Positions 51,449 to 60,647 of a stretch of 64,000 nt of DNA are shown piece by piece. The DNA is from Beijerinckiaceae bacterium. Lineage in GTDB: Bacteria; Pseudomonadota; Alphaproteobacteria; Rhizobiales; Beijerinckiaceae. The translations under genes and the position numbers were made by a program. Below the pieces are notes generated by a model. The model ran no database searches. It was not told where the DNA came from and saw nothing but the letters and a program-made list of their open reading frames with translations. Where the stretch lies: NCBI GenBank assembly GCA_947453205.1, contig CANGFT010000006.1:58150-122149 (forward strand). Reading direction: 5' to 3'. Position 1 is the stretch's first letter. Every line of letters starts with the position of its first letter.

Positions 51449-52993
51449 ATGCTTCGAAGCCTCTTCTCCGTCGCGGGCTATACTTTGCTCTCGCGGGTGA
51501 CGGGCTTCCTGCGCGATGTCTTGCTGGGCGCGGTTCTGGGCGCGGGCATGCTGGCGGACGCCTTCTATGTCGCCTTCCGCCTGCCCAACCATTTCCGCGC
51601 CATCTTCGGCGAAGGCGCCTTCAACGCCGCCTATGTGCCCTCCTATTCGCGGGTGCTGGAGACCGAGGGGGCGCAGGAGGCCAAACAGTTCGCCAGCCAG
51701 ATCGCGACGCTGCTGCTGGGCTCGCAGCTTGTCCTGCTGGCCCTCGCCTGGCTTTTCATGCCCCAGTTCGTCGCGCTTCTCGCGCCGGGCTTTGACGCCG
51801 ACCCCGAGAAGTTTGCGGCCGCCGTCGCGCTGACGCGGATCACCTTTCCCTATCTGCTCTTCATAACGCTTGTGACGCTCCATTCGGGCACGCTCAACGC
51901 CCAGCGCCATTTTGCGGCGGCGGCCTTCGCCCCGGTGCTGCTCAATGTGGCCATGGTCGCGGCGCTGGCGCTGGCCTTCCTGTTCCCCAGCGCCGCCCAT
52001 GCGGCGGCCTGGGGCGTGGCGATCTCCGGGATTCTCCAACTCGCGCTGCTGATGGAGGCCGCGCGCCGGGCCAAGGTGCTCGCAGGCTTCGCCCGGCCCC
52101 GCTGGAGCGCGGATGTGAAGCAGTTCTTCGGGGCGCTGGGCCCTGCGGTGATCGGCTCGGCGGGCGTCCAGATCGCCCTTTTCGCGGATACGATCATCGC
52201 CTCGATGCTGCCGACCGGCGGGGTCTCGGCGATCTATTATGCGGATCGCCTCTATCAACTGCCCATCGGCGTCATCGGGATCGCCGCGGGCACGGTGCTG
52301 CTGCCCGAGATGAGCAGGCGCTTCGCCGCGGGGGATTCAGGCGGCGCCTTTGATGCGCAGAACCGCACCATGGCGATCACCATCGCGCTCTGCGCGCCCT
52401 TCGCAGTGGCCTTTCTGATGATCCCCGAAACGATCATGCGCGGGGTCTTCCAGCGCGGAGAATTCACGGCGGAGGCGGCGCAGGCCTCGGCCTCGGTGCT
52501 GGCGGCCTATGGCTCCGGCCTCATGGCGGTGGTGCTGATCCGCGCGGCGGTGGCGAGCTTCCAGTCGCAGGGCGACACCCGCACGCCCATGATGGTCTCG
52601 CTGAGCGCCGTGGCGCTGAACGTCGTCCTGAAGCTGTTTCTCTACAAGCCCTACGGCGCTGCGGGCCTCGCCTTCGCCACGGCGGCGGGGGCATGGCTCA
52701 ACGTCGCGGCGCTGGCCTTTCTGGCCCAGCGCGCCGGGCTGATGAAGCCTGACAGGGCGCTGGGCAAGGCAGCCGTCGCCGTGGCCGTCGCCACCGCGCT
52801 CCTCGCCCTGGTCGCCATCTTCTGGGCGGCGCCGGCCCGCGCCATCGCGGCGTCCATCGGCGCCTTTCAAAATGAGATCGAGCTTGTCGTGCTGGGCCTT
52901 GCAGGCGCGAGCGCCTATGGCCTCGCCCTCTATGCGGGCCTGCGCTTTTTGGGCGCGCCCCTGACGCGCGCGGCTGCAGGGGGCAAATCATGA
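51449..52993 (+). CDS. murJ: Lipid II flippase MurJ
   Basis: Moves the peptidoglycan precursor lipid II across the inner membrane. The 514-residue protein has about 14 membrane helices and the MVF/MurJ N-terminus SLFSVAGYTLLSRVTGFLRD, GAGMLADAFYVAFRLPNHFRAIFGEGAFN and VSAIYYADRLYQLPIGVIGIA. The conserved Arg residues near the N-terminus that line the cavity are present. It overlaps the HAD gene by 4 bp. Confidence 0.95.
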   Translation: MLRSLFSVAGYTLLSRVTGFLRDVLLGAVLGAGMLADAFYVAFRLPNHFRAIFGEGAFNAAYVPSYSRVLETEGAQEAKQFASQIATLLLGSQLVLLALAWLFMPQFVALLAPGFDADPEKFAAAVALTRITFPYLLFITLVTLHSGTLNAQRHFAAAAFAPVLLNVAMVAALALAFLFPSAAHAAAWGVAISGILQLALLMEAARRAKVLAGFARPRWSADVKQFFGALGPAVIGSAGVQIALFADTIIASMLPTGGVSAIYYADRLYQLPIGVIGIAAGTVLLPEMSRRFAAGDSGGAFDAQNRTMAITIALCAPFAVAFLMIPETIMRGVFQRGEFTAEAAQASASVLAAYGSGLMAVVLIRAAVASFQSQGDTRTPMMVSLSAVALNVVLKLFLYKPYGAAGLAFATAAGAWLNVAALAFLAQRAGLMKPDRALGKAAVAVAVATALLALVAIFWAAPARAIAASIGAFQNEIELVVLGLAGASAYGLALYAGLRFLGAPLTRAAAGGKS

Positions 52994-53649
52994 GCGGTCC
53001 GCAGGTCTATGTCTTCGACGCCTATGGCACGCTCTTCGACGTCCATTCCGCCGTGGCGCGCTATCGGGCCCCCCTTGGCGAGCGGGCGCAGGCCCTGTCG
53101 GACCTCTGGCGGGTGAAGCAGCTTGAATATACATGGACCCGCAGCCTCATGGGCCAATACCGCGACTTCCGCGCCCTGACGGCGCAGGCGCTCGATTTCG
53201 CGGGCGCCCGTTTGGGCGGGCTGAGCCCTGATCTGCGCGCGCAGCTTCTGGACGCCTATGAAACCCTGGACGCCTTCCCGGACGCCGCCCCCGCCCTCAA
53301 GGCCCTGAAGGCGCGCGGATGCGCCACCGCCATCCTGTCCAACGGCTCGCCGGAAATGCTGGAGAACGCCATGCGCTCGGCCGGGCTTGCGGGGCTCATC
53401 GACGCCTGTCTGTCCGTCGATTCCGTCAAGATTTTCAAGACTGCGCCTGAAGCCTACCAGCTTGCGGCCGACCATTTCGGCGTCTCGCCCCGCGCCATTT
53501 CCTTCCAATCCTCCAACCGCTGGGACATAGCGGGCGCGGCGCGTTTCGGCTTCGAGACGGTCTGGGTCAACCGCACCGGCCAGCCCGACGAATATGCCGA
53601 CCTTCCGCCCGGGCGCATCCTCGCCTCCCTCGCGGATCTGGCGACCTGA
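52990..53649 (+). CDS. Haloacid dehalogenase type II-like HAD hydrolase
   Basis: A 219-residue HAD enzyme. The nucleophile Asp is in VFDAYGTLFDVHS, motif II Ser/Asn in AILSNGSPEML, the Lys in SVDSVKIFKTAPEAY and the C-terminal motif in ISFQSSNRWDIAGA. The SSN-x-WD form and overall length match L-2-haloacid dehalogenases. The true substrate may differ. Confidence 0.9.
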   Translation: MSGPQVYVFDAYGTLFDVHSAVARYRAPLGERAQALSDLWRVKQLEYTWTRSLMGQYRDFRALTAQALDFAGARLGGLSPDLRAQLLDAYETLDAFPDAAPALKALKARGCATAILSNGSPEMLENAMRSAGLAGLIDACLSVDSVKIFKTAPEAYQLAADHFGVSPRAISFQSSNRWDIAGAARFGFETVWVNRTGQPDEYADLPPGRILASLADLAT

Positions 53650-53696
53650 GCGAAAGTCGGCTTGCGAACCGCCGCGTTTCGGCCCAAAAGGCGCAC

Positions 53697-54545
53697 ATGA
53701 CAGCAATCGCCCTCCTGCCCACGGTCGCCGCCCTTCGCGCCCAGGTCCGCCTGTGGCGACAGGAGGGCCAAAGCGTCGCGCTCGTGCCGACCATGGGCGC
53801 GCTGCATGCCGGGCATATTTCGCTGGTTGAGATGGGGAAACGGCGGGCGGACCGGGTTGTGGCGACGATTTTCGTCAACCCGACGCAATTCGCCCCGACC
53901 GAGGACTTCAGCAAATATCCCCGCACCCTCGACGCCGATGTGGCCAGGCTTACCGAGATCAGCGCCGACGCCGCCTTCACGCCGACCGCGGAGGACATGT
54001 ATCCAGAGGGCTTCTGCACCACGGTTTCGCTGCGCGGCCCCGCCACGGCGGGCCTCGAAGACCGCTTCCGCCCGACCCATTTCCAGGGCGTCGCCACCGT
54101 GGTCGCCAAGCTGCTCCTGCAGGCCCTGCCGGATGTCGCGATCTTCGGCCAGAAGGATTTCCAGCAGCTCGCGGTCATCCGGCAGATGACCGCAGACCTC
54201 GACATTCCCGTCGCCATCGAAGGCGCCCCCACCGTGCGCGAAGCCGACGGCCTCGCCATGTCCTCGCGCAATGTCTATCTGAGCGAGGAGGAGCGCGCCG
54301 TGGCGCCCCTGCTCCACCGCTGCATGACCAAGGCCGCCCATCGCATCAGGGATGGCGAGGCCCTTGAGGCGGCGCTGTCGCCCGCGCGCGGCAAGCTCGC
54401 TGGCGCTGGCTTCGAGATCGATTATCTTGAGGTGCGCGACGCCATGACTCTCGCCACCGTCGAGGGCCGCCACCGCAAGGGCCTGCGGATGCTGGTGGCC
54501 GCAAGGCTCGGCCGCACAAGGCTCATCGACAACATCGAGGTGTGA
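53697..54545 (+). CDS. panC: Pantothenate synthetase
   Basis: Joins pantoate and beta-alanine using ATP in coenzyme A synthesis. The 282-residue product has the nucleotidyl-transferase HxGH motif in [15 protein letters not shown], the [20 protein letters not shown] block, [15 protein letters not shown] and the KMSKS-like [10 protein letters not shown]. It is followed at once by panB, the preceding step. Confidence 0.97.
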   Translation: MTAIALLPTVAALRAQVRLWRQEGQSVALVPTMGALHAGHISLVEMGKRRADRVVATIFVNPTQFAPTEDFSKYPRTLDADVARLTEISADAAFTPTAEDMYPEGFCTTVSLRGPATAGLEDRFRPTHFQGVATVVAKLLLQALPDVAIFGQKDFQQLAVIRQMTADLDIPVAIEGAPTVREADGLAMSSRNVYLSEEERAVAPLLHRCMTKAAHRIRDGEALEAALSPARGKLAGAGFEIDYLEVRDAMTLATVEGRHRKGLRMLVAARLGRTRLIDNIEV

Positions 54546-54547
54546 CC

Positions 54548-55363
54548 ATGTCTTATCTCGAAACGACCAACCCCCTGAAGCTCAGCGACTTCGCCCGCAT
54601 GCGCGCGGCGGGGGAGAAGATCCCGGTCCTCACCTGCTATGACGCCAGCTTCGCCAGCCTGCTCGACCGCTGCGGCGTCGAGGTTCTGCTGGTCGGGGAC
54701 TCCCTTGGCAATGTGCTGCAGGGCCAGAGCTCGACCCTGCCCGTGACCCTTGAGGACATGGCCTATCACACGGCCTGCGTGGCGCGCGGAACGAAGCGCG
54801 CCTTCATCATGGCCGACCTGCCCTTCGGCTCCTATCAGGAGAGCCCCGCGCAGGCCATGCGCAGCGCGGCGAAGCTGATGGCCGCCGGCGCCCATATGGT
54901 GAAGCTGGAGGGCGGAGCCTATATGGCGCAGACCGTGCGGTTTCTGGTGGAGCGCGGCGTGCCCGTCTGCGCCCATATCGGCCTGACCCCGCAGTCGGTC
55001 CACCAGCTCGGCGGCTACCGCGTGCAGGGCAAGGACGCGCCGGGCGCCGCCGCCCTCAAGGCCGATGCGCTGGCGCTGGAGGCCGCAGGCGCCGCCATGA
55101 TGGTGATGGAGATGGTGCCCGGCGCCGTCGCCGCCGAGATCACCAGGGCCCTGACCACCACCGCCACCATCGGCATCGGCGCGGGCGCAGGCTGCGACGG
55201 ACAGGTGCTGGTGCTCCACGACATGCTCGGCGTCTTCCCCGGCCGCAAGGCGCGCTTCGTGAAAAATTTCATGGAGGGCGCAGGCTCCATCGACGCAGCC
55301 GTGCAGGCCTATGTGGCGGCGGTGAAGGAGCGGAGTTTCCCGGCGGCGGAGCATGGGTGGTGA
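54548..55363 (+). CDS. panB: Ketopantoate hydroxymethyltransferase
   Basis: Transfers a hydroxymethyl group from methylene-tetrahydrofolate to alpha-ketoisovalerate. The 271-residue product has [25 protein letters not shown], the catalytic-Glu segment AHMVKLEGG, and [16 protein letters not shown]. The start ATG at 54548 is 3 bp after the panC stop. Confidence 0.97.
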   Translation: MSYLETTNPLKLSDFARMRAAGEKIPVLTCYDASFASLLDRCGVEVLLVGDSLGNVLQGQSSTLPVTLEDMAYHTACVARGTKRAFIMADLPFGSYQESPAQAMRSAAKLMAAGAHMVKLEGGAYMAQTVRFLVERGVPVCAHIGLTPQSVHQLGGYRVQGKDAPGAAALKADALALEAAGAAMMVMEMVPGAVAAEITRALTTTATIGIGAGAGCDGQVLVLHDMLGVFPGRKARFVKNFMEGAGSIDAAVQAYVAAVKERSFPAAEHGW

Positions 55364-55436
55364 GAAAGACCTCGCCGCACTGATTCGGCAATGCTAAGCT
55401 CAAGGCTTCTCGATTTTGATTTCGGGGGCCAAGGCG

Positions 55437-56012
55437 ATGATTCCCCTACAAGGCAACTGGCTTGCCGGGCTCGCATTCGATTTGCATACGACCGAAAGCG
55501 TTCATCTGGGCGTGGATGAAAATGGAAAAGACCGGTTTGAAAACAAATACACGGAGATGGGCGAACTGGTTCATCGTCTGAAATATAAAAACGACCAGAA
55601 AGCTTTGGCTGACATCCTGAAATTATTGGATCGGATCAACTGGCGTACGAAAGTCGATTTCATCAATCCAATCCCTCCAACCGACCAGACGCGATCCTTT
55701 CAACCGGTCGCCGAGATCGCAAATGGGCTAGGCCTTCGTCTTGACATTCCCGTTCTGACACAGACGCTGATCAAAACGTCTGGGGGCAAGCAACTCAAAG
55801 CCATAGCCGACCCTGAGGAGCGAGAGCTCACCCTGCGCGATTCCATGAAGGTTCACGATACGCCGCTATTGCAGGGCAAGTCGGTGCTGCTGGTCGACGA
55901 CCTCTACCGCTCCGGCGCAACCCTGAGGATAGCCACCGATTTGCTGATGAAAGTCGCGAAAGTCCGTGTAGTATCCGTCCTGACGATGACCAGGACACGG
56001 AGCCATCGATGA
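55437..56012 (+). CDS. ComF-like phosphoribosyltransferase
   Basis: A 191-residue type I phosphoribosyltransferase with the PRPP-binding motif SVLLVDDLYRSGATLR near the C-terminus and a hydrophobic INPIPPTDQTRSFQPVAEIA segment like ComFC. The N-terminus differs from competence ComF (no zinc cysteines). It overlaps the next gene by 4 bp. Phosphoribosyltransferases paired with SLOG-fold proteins occur in nucleotide-centred stress or conflict systems, which is the likely setting. The gene is AT-richer than panB, suggesting transfer. Confidence 0.75.
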   Translation: MIPLQGNWLAGLAFDLHTTESVHLGVDENGKDRFENKYTEMGELVHRLKYKNDQKALADILKLLDRINWRTKVDFINPIPPTDQTRSFQPVAEIANGLGLRLDIPVLTQTLIKTSGGKQLKAIADPEERELTLRDSMKVHDTPLLQGKSVLLVDDLYRSGATLRIATDLLMKVAKVRVVSVLTMTRTRSHR

Positions 56013-56569
56013 CCATGACGGTGTTTCTCTCCGGGTCCAGAAGCATCACCCGGCTCACCCCCGCCATACAGGAACGGCTCGACAACATCATGCGAGGCGG
56101 CTTGCGCGTGGTCATTGGCGACGCGAATGGGGCGGACAAGCTCTTGCAGACATATCTGGCGGACGCCGCCTATAAGACGGTGACCGTTTTCGCCGCTGGA
56201 GACCAATGCCGCAACAATTCGGGCGGCTGGGAGGCGCGGTTCATCGACGCCGGCGCATGCAAGGGCCGGGACTTTTACGTCCAGAAAGACAAGGTCATGG
56301 CGAAGGAGGCCGATTACGGCTTCGTCCTGTGGGACGGCAAGAGCGCCGGCTCCATCGGCAATGCGCTGGAGCTGGTCAATCAACAGAAACCGGCGGTCAT
56401 CTGGTTCGCGCCCGAAAAAGCCTTTCATACGATCAAGACCGTCGCCGATCTCGAAGCCCTGCTGAACCGCTGCGACCGCGACGCCTACCGGGATCTTGCC
56501 CGGAAAATCCACCTCGACCGCGCCCTGCGCGACATGCGGACCACCGCCCAACCCTCATTGGCCCTCTAG
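56009..56569 (+). CDS. SLOG/DprA-fold nucleotide-binding-like protein
   Basis: A 186-residue protein with a Rossmann-like pattern. FLSGSRSI at the N-terminus, RVVIGDANGADKLLQTYL (a GDAxGAD loop typical of SLOG or YpsA-like proteins), KEADYGFVLWDGKSAGSIGN and PAVIWFAP follow in order. Such proteins are thought to bind or process nucleotide ligands in DNA uptake or conflict systems. It is translationally coupled to the phosphoribosyltransferase (ATGA). The catalytic role is unproven. Confidence 0.7.
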   Translation: MTMTVFLSGSRSITRLTPAIQERLDNIMRGGLRVVIGDANGADKLLQTYLADAAYKTVTVFAAGDQCRNNSGGWEARFIDAGACKGRDFYVQKDKVMAKEADYGFVLWDGKSAGSIGNALELVNQQKPAVIWFAPEKAFHTIKTVADLEALLNRCDRDAYRDLARKIHLDRALRDMRTTAQPSLAL

Positions 56570-56703
56570 CACGCCGCCCTTTTCCCTCTCGCCAAGGCTG
56601 GATAATATAGTCGAGATTAAGTATGATTCTGATCGGCTGCAGGCTGCTGCGTGCCGCAGGTCAACTTACAAACGGCTCGGAACTCCCCTTGGCCCCGCGA
56701 AAC

Positions 56704-56994
56704 GTGCAAACCGGCCGTCATAGTGGACGGGTGATCGATCAAATGCGCAGCAATCCGGCTGCGGACTGGCGGATCAAGGATGTAGAGACGGTATGTAGGC
56801 AAGCTGGCCTGACATGCTCGCCTCCAAGTGGAGGGTCGCACTATAAGGTGTCCAGCAGTTTCCTGACCACAATACTTACCATACCAGCTCGAAAGCCAAT
56901 CAAGATCATCTATATTAAACGTCTAGTGGCTATGGTGGACACCCATCTGGTCGCCAGATCAAGGGTGCAGGAGGCATCGCATGACGCAGATTGA
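56704..56994 (+). CDS. HicA-family toxin (mRNA interferase-like)
   Basis: A HicA-type double-stranded-RNA-binding-fold protein: the core WRIKDVETVCRQAGLTCSPPSGGSHYKVS holds the conserved Gly-Ser-His, and the end PARKPIKIIYIKRLVAMVDTHL is typical of the longer HicA subgroup. The likely start is GTG 56704 (96 residues), because related proteins have a short GxH-rich lead-in; ATG 56743 is an alternative. It overlaps the HicB gene by 14 bp, the usual toxin-first order. Confidence 0.78.
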   Translation: MQTGRHSGRVIDQMRSNPAADWRIKDVETVCRQAGLTCSPPSGGSHYKVSSSFLTTILTIPARKPIKIIYIKRLVAMVDTHLVARSRVQEASHDAD

Positions 56995-57409
56995 CTATCC
57001 GATGGTGGTCCATCCGCTCGGCCGTGAAAACGGAGGCGGCTACGTGGCCTATGCCTTAGACCTTCCGGGCTGCATGGCTGATGGCGAGACGCCTGCCGAA
57101 GCCCTGGAAGAATTGCGGCAAGCTATCGACGAGTGGGTTGCTGAAGCTGTTCGGCTTGGGCGAGATGTGCCAACGCCCGGTTCAGCCACGAAACGTGCGC
57201 GAGAGGCCCTGAAAAATCTCTTCATCAGTCGTCATGAATTGATTCAAGCATTGGAAGCATCATCGGCGATGCGCATTGATGGCCTGAAGGACAGAGTTGA
57301 GAGGATCGAGGCTCAAATTCAAGAGATCGCAGGCCAACTATATGCTGATAAAGAGGAAACGCTTTCTGCAATAACAACTGACAGTCGGACAAGGTCGATT
57401 TTCGCTTAG
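56981..57409 (+). CDS. HicB-family antitoxin
   Basis: A 142-residue antitoxin. The N-terminal HicB fold shows YPMVVHPLGRENGGGYVAYA, LPGCMADGETPAEALEELR and IDEWVAEAVRLGRDVPTP. The C-terminal part is a predicted helix and coiled coil (LKDRVERIEAQIQEIAGQL) rather than a clear ribbon-helix-helix, so DNA binding is uncertain. It would bind HicA and limit its RNA cleavage. Confidence 0.85.
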   Translation: MTQIDYPMVVHPLGRENGGGYVAYALDLPGCMADGETPAEALEELRQAIDEWVAEAVRLGRDVPTPGSATKRAREALKNLFISRHELIQALEASSAMRIDGLKDRVERIEAQIQEIAGQLYADKEETLSAITTDSRTRSIFA

Positions 57410-57423
57410 TAGCGCTTCCCCCC

Positions 57424-58389
57424 GTGCCCCTGCGCCTCGCCACCTTCAACCTCGAAAGCCTCGACTATGACCCGGCCGATCCCGGCTGGTTCGAGGCGCG
57501 GGCGGCGGTTTTGCGGGGGGTGCTGGCGGCGCTTCAGGCGGATGTCCTGTGCCTGCAGGAGGTGAACGCCCAGCGCCGGCCGGGCGAGCCTCAACGCGCC
57601 CTCCTCGCCCTGCGCAAGCTCATGGAGGGGAGCGTCTGCGCGGGCTTCCACCTCGTCCATAGCCTGCGGCCGGGCGGCCCCGGGCCTGCGGATGTGCATA
57701 ATCTCGCCATCCTCAGCCGCTGGCCCATCACAGCCCATGGGCAGATCCACCACGACCTCGTCCCGCCCCTGCGATGGACGCCCCTCCATGGGGGCGAGCC
57801 GGTGGACCTGACCTTCGACCGCCCCATCCTCCACGCCCGGATAGAACCGCCCGGCGAGGCGCCGCTGCATCTCCTCAACCTGCATCTGCGGGCGCCGCGC
57901 GCCGCCTTTTTGCCGGGCGGGCGGGAGGGTGGGCGCAAAGGTGGAGGATGGCGCAGCCTGTCCCATTGGGCGGAGGCCTATCATCTGGCGGGCCTCAAAC
58001 GGCAGGGGCAGGCGCTTGAGGCCCGGCTGTTCGTCGAGCGCCTGTTCGACGCGGACCCCTGGGCGCGGATCGCCGTCTGCGGCGACCTCAACGCCGACGC
58101 TTTCGAGGCCCCGACCCGGATCCTCCAGGCCCTGCCCGAAGACATGGAGACCGCCGACTTCGCCGCCCGCGCGCTCCATCCGCTGGAGCGGCGCATGGCG
58201 CCGGAGCGCCGCTTCACCGTCGTGCATGACGGACGCCCCGTGCTGCTCGACCACATTCTGGCCTCGTCGGGGCTCGCTGCGGCCTGCCGGGATCTGCGGA
58301 TCCTGAACACGAACCTGGCTGACGAAGCCCATGTGGACGCTCCGGTGAAAGGCTCCCTTCACGCCCCGATTCTCGCGCTGTTCGGCTGA
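57424..58389 (+). CDS. Endonuclease/exonuclease/phosphatase-family protein
   Basis: A 321-residue EEP-fold protein. The metal-site motifs are ATFNLESLDYD, VLCLQEVNAQ, NLHLRAPR and VCGDLNADAF, and the C-terminal VLLDHILAS ends in the expected Asp-His. Substrate (nucleic acid, phosphoinositide or other phosphodiester) cannot be deduced. The start is a GTG at 57424, 14 bp after hicB. Confidence 0.87.
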   Translation: MPLRLATFNLESLDYDPADPGWFEARAAVLRGVLAALQADVLCLQEVNAQRRPGEPQRALLALRKLMEGSVCAGFHLVHSLRPGGPGPADVHNLAILSRWPITAHGQIHHDLVPPLRWTPLHGGEPVDLTFDRPILHARIEPPGEAPLHLLNLHLRAPRAAFLPGGREGGRKGGGWRSLSHWAEAYHLAGLKRQGQALEARLFVERLFDADPWARIAVCGDLNADAFEAPTRILQALPEDMETADFAARALHPLERRMAPERRFTVVHDGRPVLLDHILASSGLAAACRDLRILNTNLADEAHVDAPVKGSLHAPILALFG

Positions 58390-58528
58390 AACGCGCGGCG
58401 GGCGTCCCTTCGTACAGGAAAAGCGCGAAATCTCCGGCTGCGACGGGTTTCCCGCAGCCCCGCGTTTGTCTATAACGCACCGCCTTCGGACGCCGCCCCG
58501 CAGCGCCGGAGATCAGGGAGTCACAGAC

Positions 58529-59692
58529 ATGCGCAGACAGATTTTGAAGGGCCTCGCCGCCAGCGCCATCGCGCTCGCGGCCCTTCCCGCCCTCGCTCAG
58601 GAGACCGTCAAGGTCGGCCTGATCCTTCCGATGACCGGCCAGCAGGCCTCCACCGGCCGCCAGCTCGAGGCGGGCGTGAAGGCCTATATGGCCCAGCACG
58701 GCAACAAGGTCGCCGGCAAGACCGTCGAGGTCATCATCAAGGATGACACCGGCGTCGCCGACATCTCCAAGCGCCTCGCGCAGGAGCTCGTCGTCAACGA
58801 CAAGGTCTCCGTCCTCGGCGGCTTCGGCCTCACCCCCATCGCCATGGCCGTCGGCCCGGTGGCGACCCAGGCCAAGGTGCCCGCCGTCATCATGACCGCC
58901 GCCACCTCGGTCATCGTCGAGCAGTCGCCCTATTTCGTGCGCGTCGGCCGCACCATGCCTCAGATGACCTTCCCGATCGCCGACTGGGCCGCAAAGAATG
59001 GGATCAAGAGCGCCGTGACGCTGGTCTCCGACTATGCGCCGGGCATCGACGCCGAGAAGTTCTTCAAGGAGCGCTTCGAGGCTGCGGGCGGCAAGGTGCT
59101 CGACGCCCTGCGCGCGCCCCTCGCCAGCCCCGATTTCGCAGCCTTCCTGCAGAAGGCCAAGGATCTGAAGCCCGACGCGCTCTTCCTCTTCGTGCCCTCG
59201 GGCCAGGGCGCGACCCTGATGAAGCAGGTCATCGACCGCGACTTCGCCGGCGCCAAGATCCGCGTCATCGCCACCGGCGACGTGACCGACGACGATCTGC
59301 TCAACGACATGGGCGACGCCGTGCTCGGCATGGTCACCTCCCATGACTATTCGGCCGACCATGACTCGGCGGAGAACAAGGCCTTCGTGGAGATCTTCAA
59401 GAAGGTGAACAACAACCTGCGCCCCAACATGATGGCGGTCGCCGCCTATGACGGCATGGACGTGATCTACCGCGCCCTCAACGCCACCAAGGGCGACGCC
59501 AACGGGCAGAAGCTCGTCGACGCCATGAAGGGCCAGAAGTGGATGAGCCCGCGCGGCCCGATGGAGATCGACGCCGCCACCCGCGAAGCCATTCCCCCGA
59601 TGTTCATCCGCAAGGTCGAGCGCAAGAATGGCGAACTCTACAATGTGGAGTTCGAGGCGACGGGCCCGATCAAGGATCCGACCCACAAGTAA
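58529..59692 (+). CDS. Branched-chain amino acid-type ABC transporter binding protein
   Basis: Periplasmic substrate-binding protein (387 residues) with a signal peptide (MRRQILKGLAASAIALAALP, cleaved after ALA) and the LivK-like fold (VKVGLILPMTGQQASTGRQL, IKDDTGVADISKRLAQEL, PAVIMTAATS). First gene of a five-gene transporter set (58529-63164). It could import amino acids or another small molecule such as an amide or aromatic acid. Start ATG at 58529 has CAGGGAG upstream. Confidence 0.92.
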   Translation: MRRQILKGLAASAIALAALPALAQETVKVGLILPMTGQQASTGRQLEAGVKAYMAQHGNKVAGKTVEVIIKDDTGVADISKRLAQELVVNDKVSVLGGFGLTPIAMAVGPVATQAKVPAVIMTAATSVIVEQSPYFVRVGRTMPQMTFPIADWAAKNGIKSAVTLVSDYAPGIDAEKFFKERFEAAGGKVLDALRAPLASPDFAAFLQKAKDLKPDALFLFVPSGQGATLMKQVIDRDFAGAKIRVIATGDVTDDDLLNDMGDAVLGMVTSHDYSADHDSAENKAFVEIFKKVNNNLRPNMMAVAAYDGMDVIYRALNATKGDANGQKLVDAMKGQKWMSPRGPMEIDAATREAIPPMFIRKVERKNGELYNVEFEATGPIKDPTHK

Positions 59693-59761
59693 GCTGATCG
59701 AGCCGGGCCTGCATGGAGCAACCATTCTGGGCCCGGCTCCCTCATTTCCGGGGGCCTGCAC

Positions 59762-60619
59762 GTGCTGACCATTCTGTTCGACGGCGTCGCCTATGGCATG
59801 CTGCTGTTCGTCCTCGCCATCGGCCTTTGCGTCACGCTCGGCCTGATGAACTTCATCAATCTCGCCCATGGCGCCTTCGCAATGGCGGGCGGCTATCTCA
59901 CGATCGTGATGATGAACCGCTATGGCATATCCTTTTACTGGGGCCTGCCTGCGGCTTTTGTCTTTTCGGCGCTGCTGGGCGTGGTGCTGGAGCGCACGCT
60001 CTATGTGCATCTCTACACGAAGAGCCATCTCGACCAGGTGCTCTTCTCCATCGGCCTCGTCTTCATGGCGACGGCGGTGGTCGACTATTTCATGGGCGCG
60101 AACCAGCAGACCATCAACCTGCCGCCCTCCCTTGAAGGCCGCGTGAATTTTCTGGGCGCCAGCATCGGCGTCTACCGCATCTTCACGATCATTCTGTGCG
60201 GCCTGCTGACGGTCGGCCTGCAGTTCGTCCTGTCGAAGACGCGCTTTGGCAGCCGGTTGCGCGCGGCGGTGGACGATGGGCGCGTGGCGCGCGGCATGGG
60301 CATCGACGTCACCAGGATCTTCGCCGTCACCTTTGCGGTCGGCTCGGGCCTCGCAGGCCTTGGCGGCGCGCTGTCGACGGGCATCATCAGCATGGATCCG
60401 ACCTTCCCGCTGAAATACATGATCTACTTCCTGATCGTGATCTCCGTCGGCGGCTCCACGACCATCACCGGCCCCTTCTTCGCCTCGCTGCTGCTGGGCG
60501 TGGCGGATGTGGCCGGCAAATATTACGTGCCCGCTGTGGGCGGCTTCATCATCTACACCATCATGGTCGTCGTGCTGATCCTGCGCCCGCAGGGCCTTTT
60601 CACAAGGGCCAGCCGATGA
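59762..60619 (+). CDS. Branched-chain amino acid-type ABC transporter permease (LivH family)
   Basis: A 285-residue permease with about eight helices and the LivH signature LMNFINLAHGAFAMAGGYLT, RVARGMGIDVTRIFAVTFAVGSGLAGLGGAL and SVGGSTTITGPFFASLLLGV. The start is a GTG at 59762. It pairs with the LivM-like permease downstream. Confidence 0.93.
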   Translation: MLTILFDGVAYGMLLFVLAIGLCVTLGLMNFINLAHGAFAMAGGYLTIVMMNRYGISFYWGLPAAFVFSALLGVVLERTLYVHLYTKSHLDQVLFSIGLVFMATAVVDYFMGANQQTINLPPSLEGRVNFLGASIGVYRIFTIILCGLLTVGLQFVLSKTRFGSRLRAAVDDGRVARGMGIDVTRIFAVTFAVGSGLAGLGGALSTGIISMDPTFPLKYMIYFLIVISVGGSTTITGPFFASLLLGVADVAGKYYVPAVGGFIIYTIMVVVLILRPQGLFTRASR

Positions 60620-60647
60620 CGCGCGCGTTCAGCCCCGAGGTCATCGC

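Noticed and set aside
58214..60028. Long minus-strand frame opposite the binding protein gene
   Set aside because: Antisense shadow of a gene with clear signal peptide and LivK fold; it also crosses three unrelated genes.
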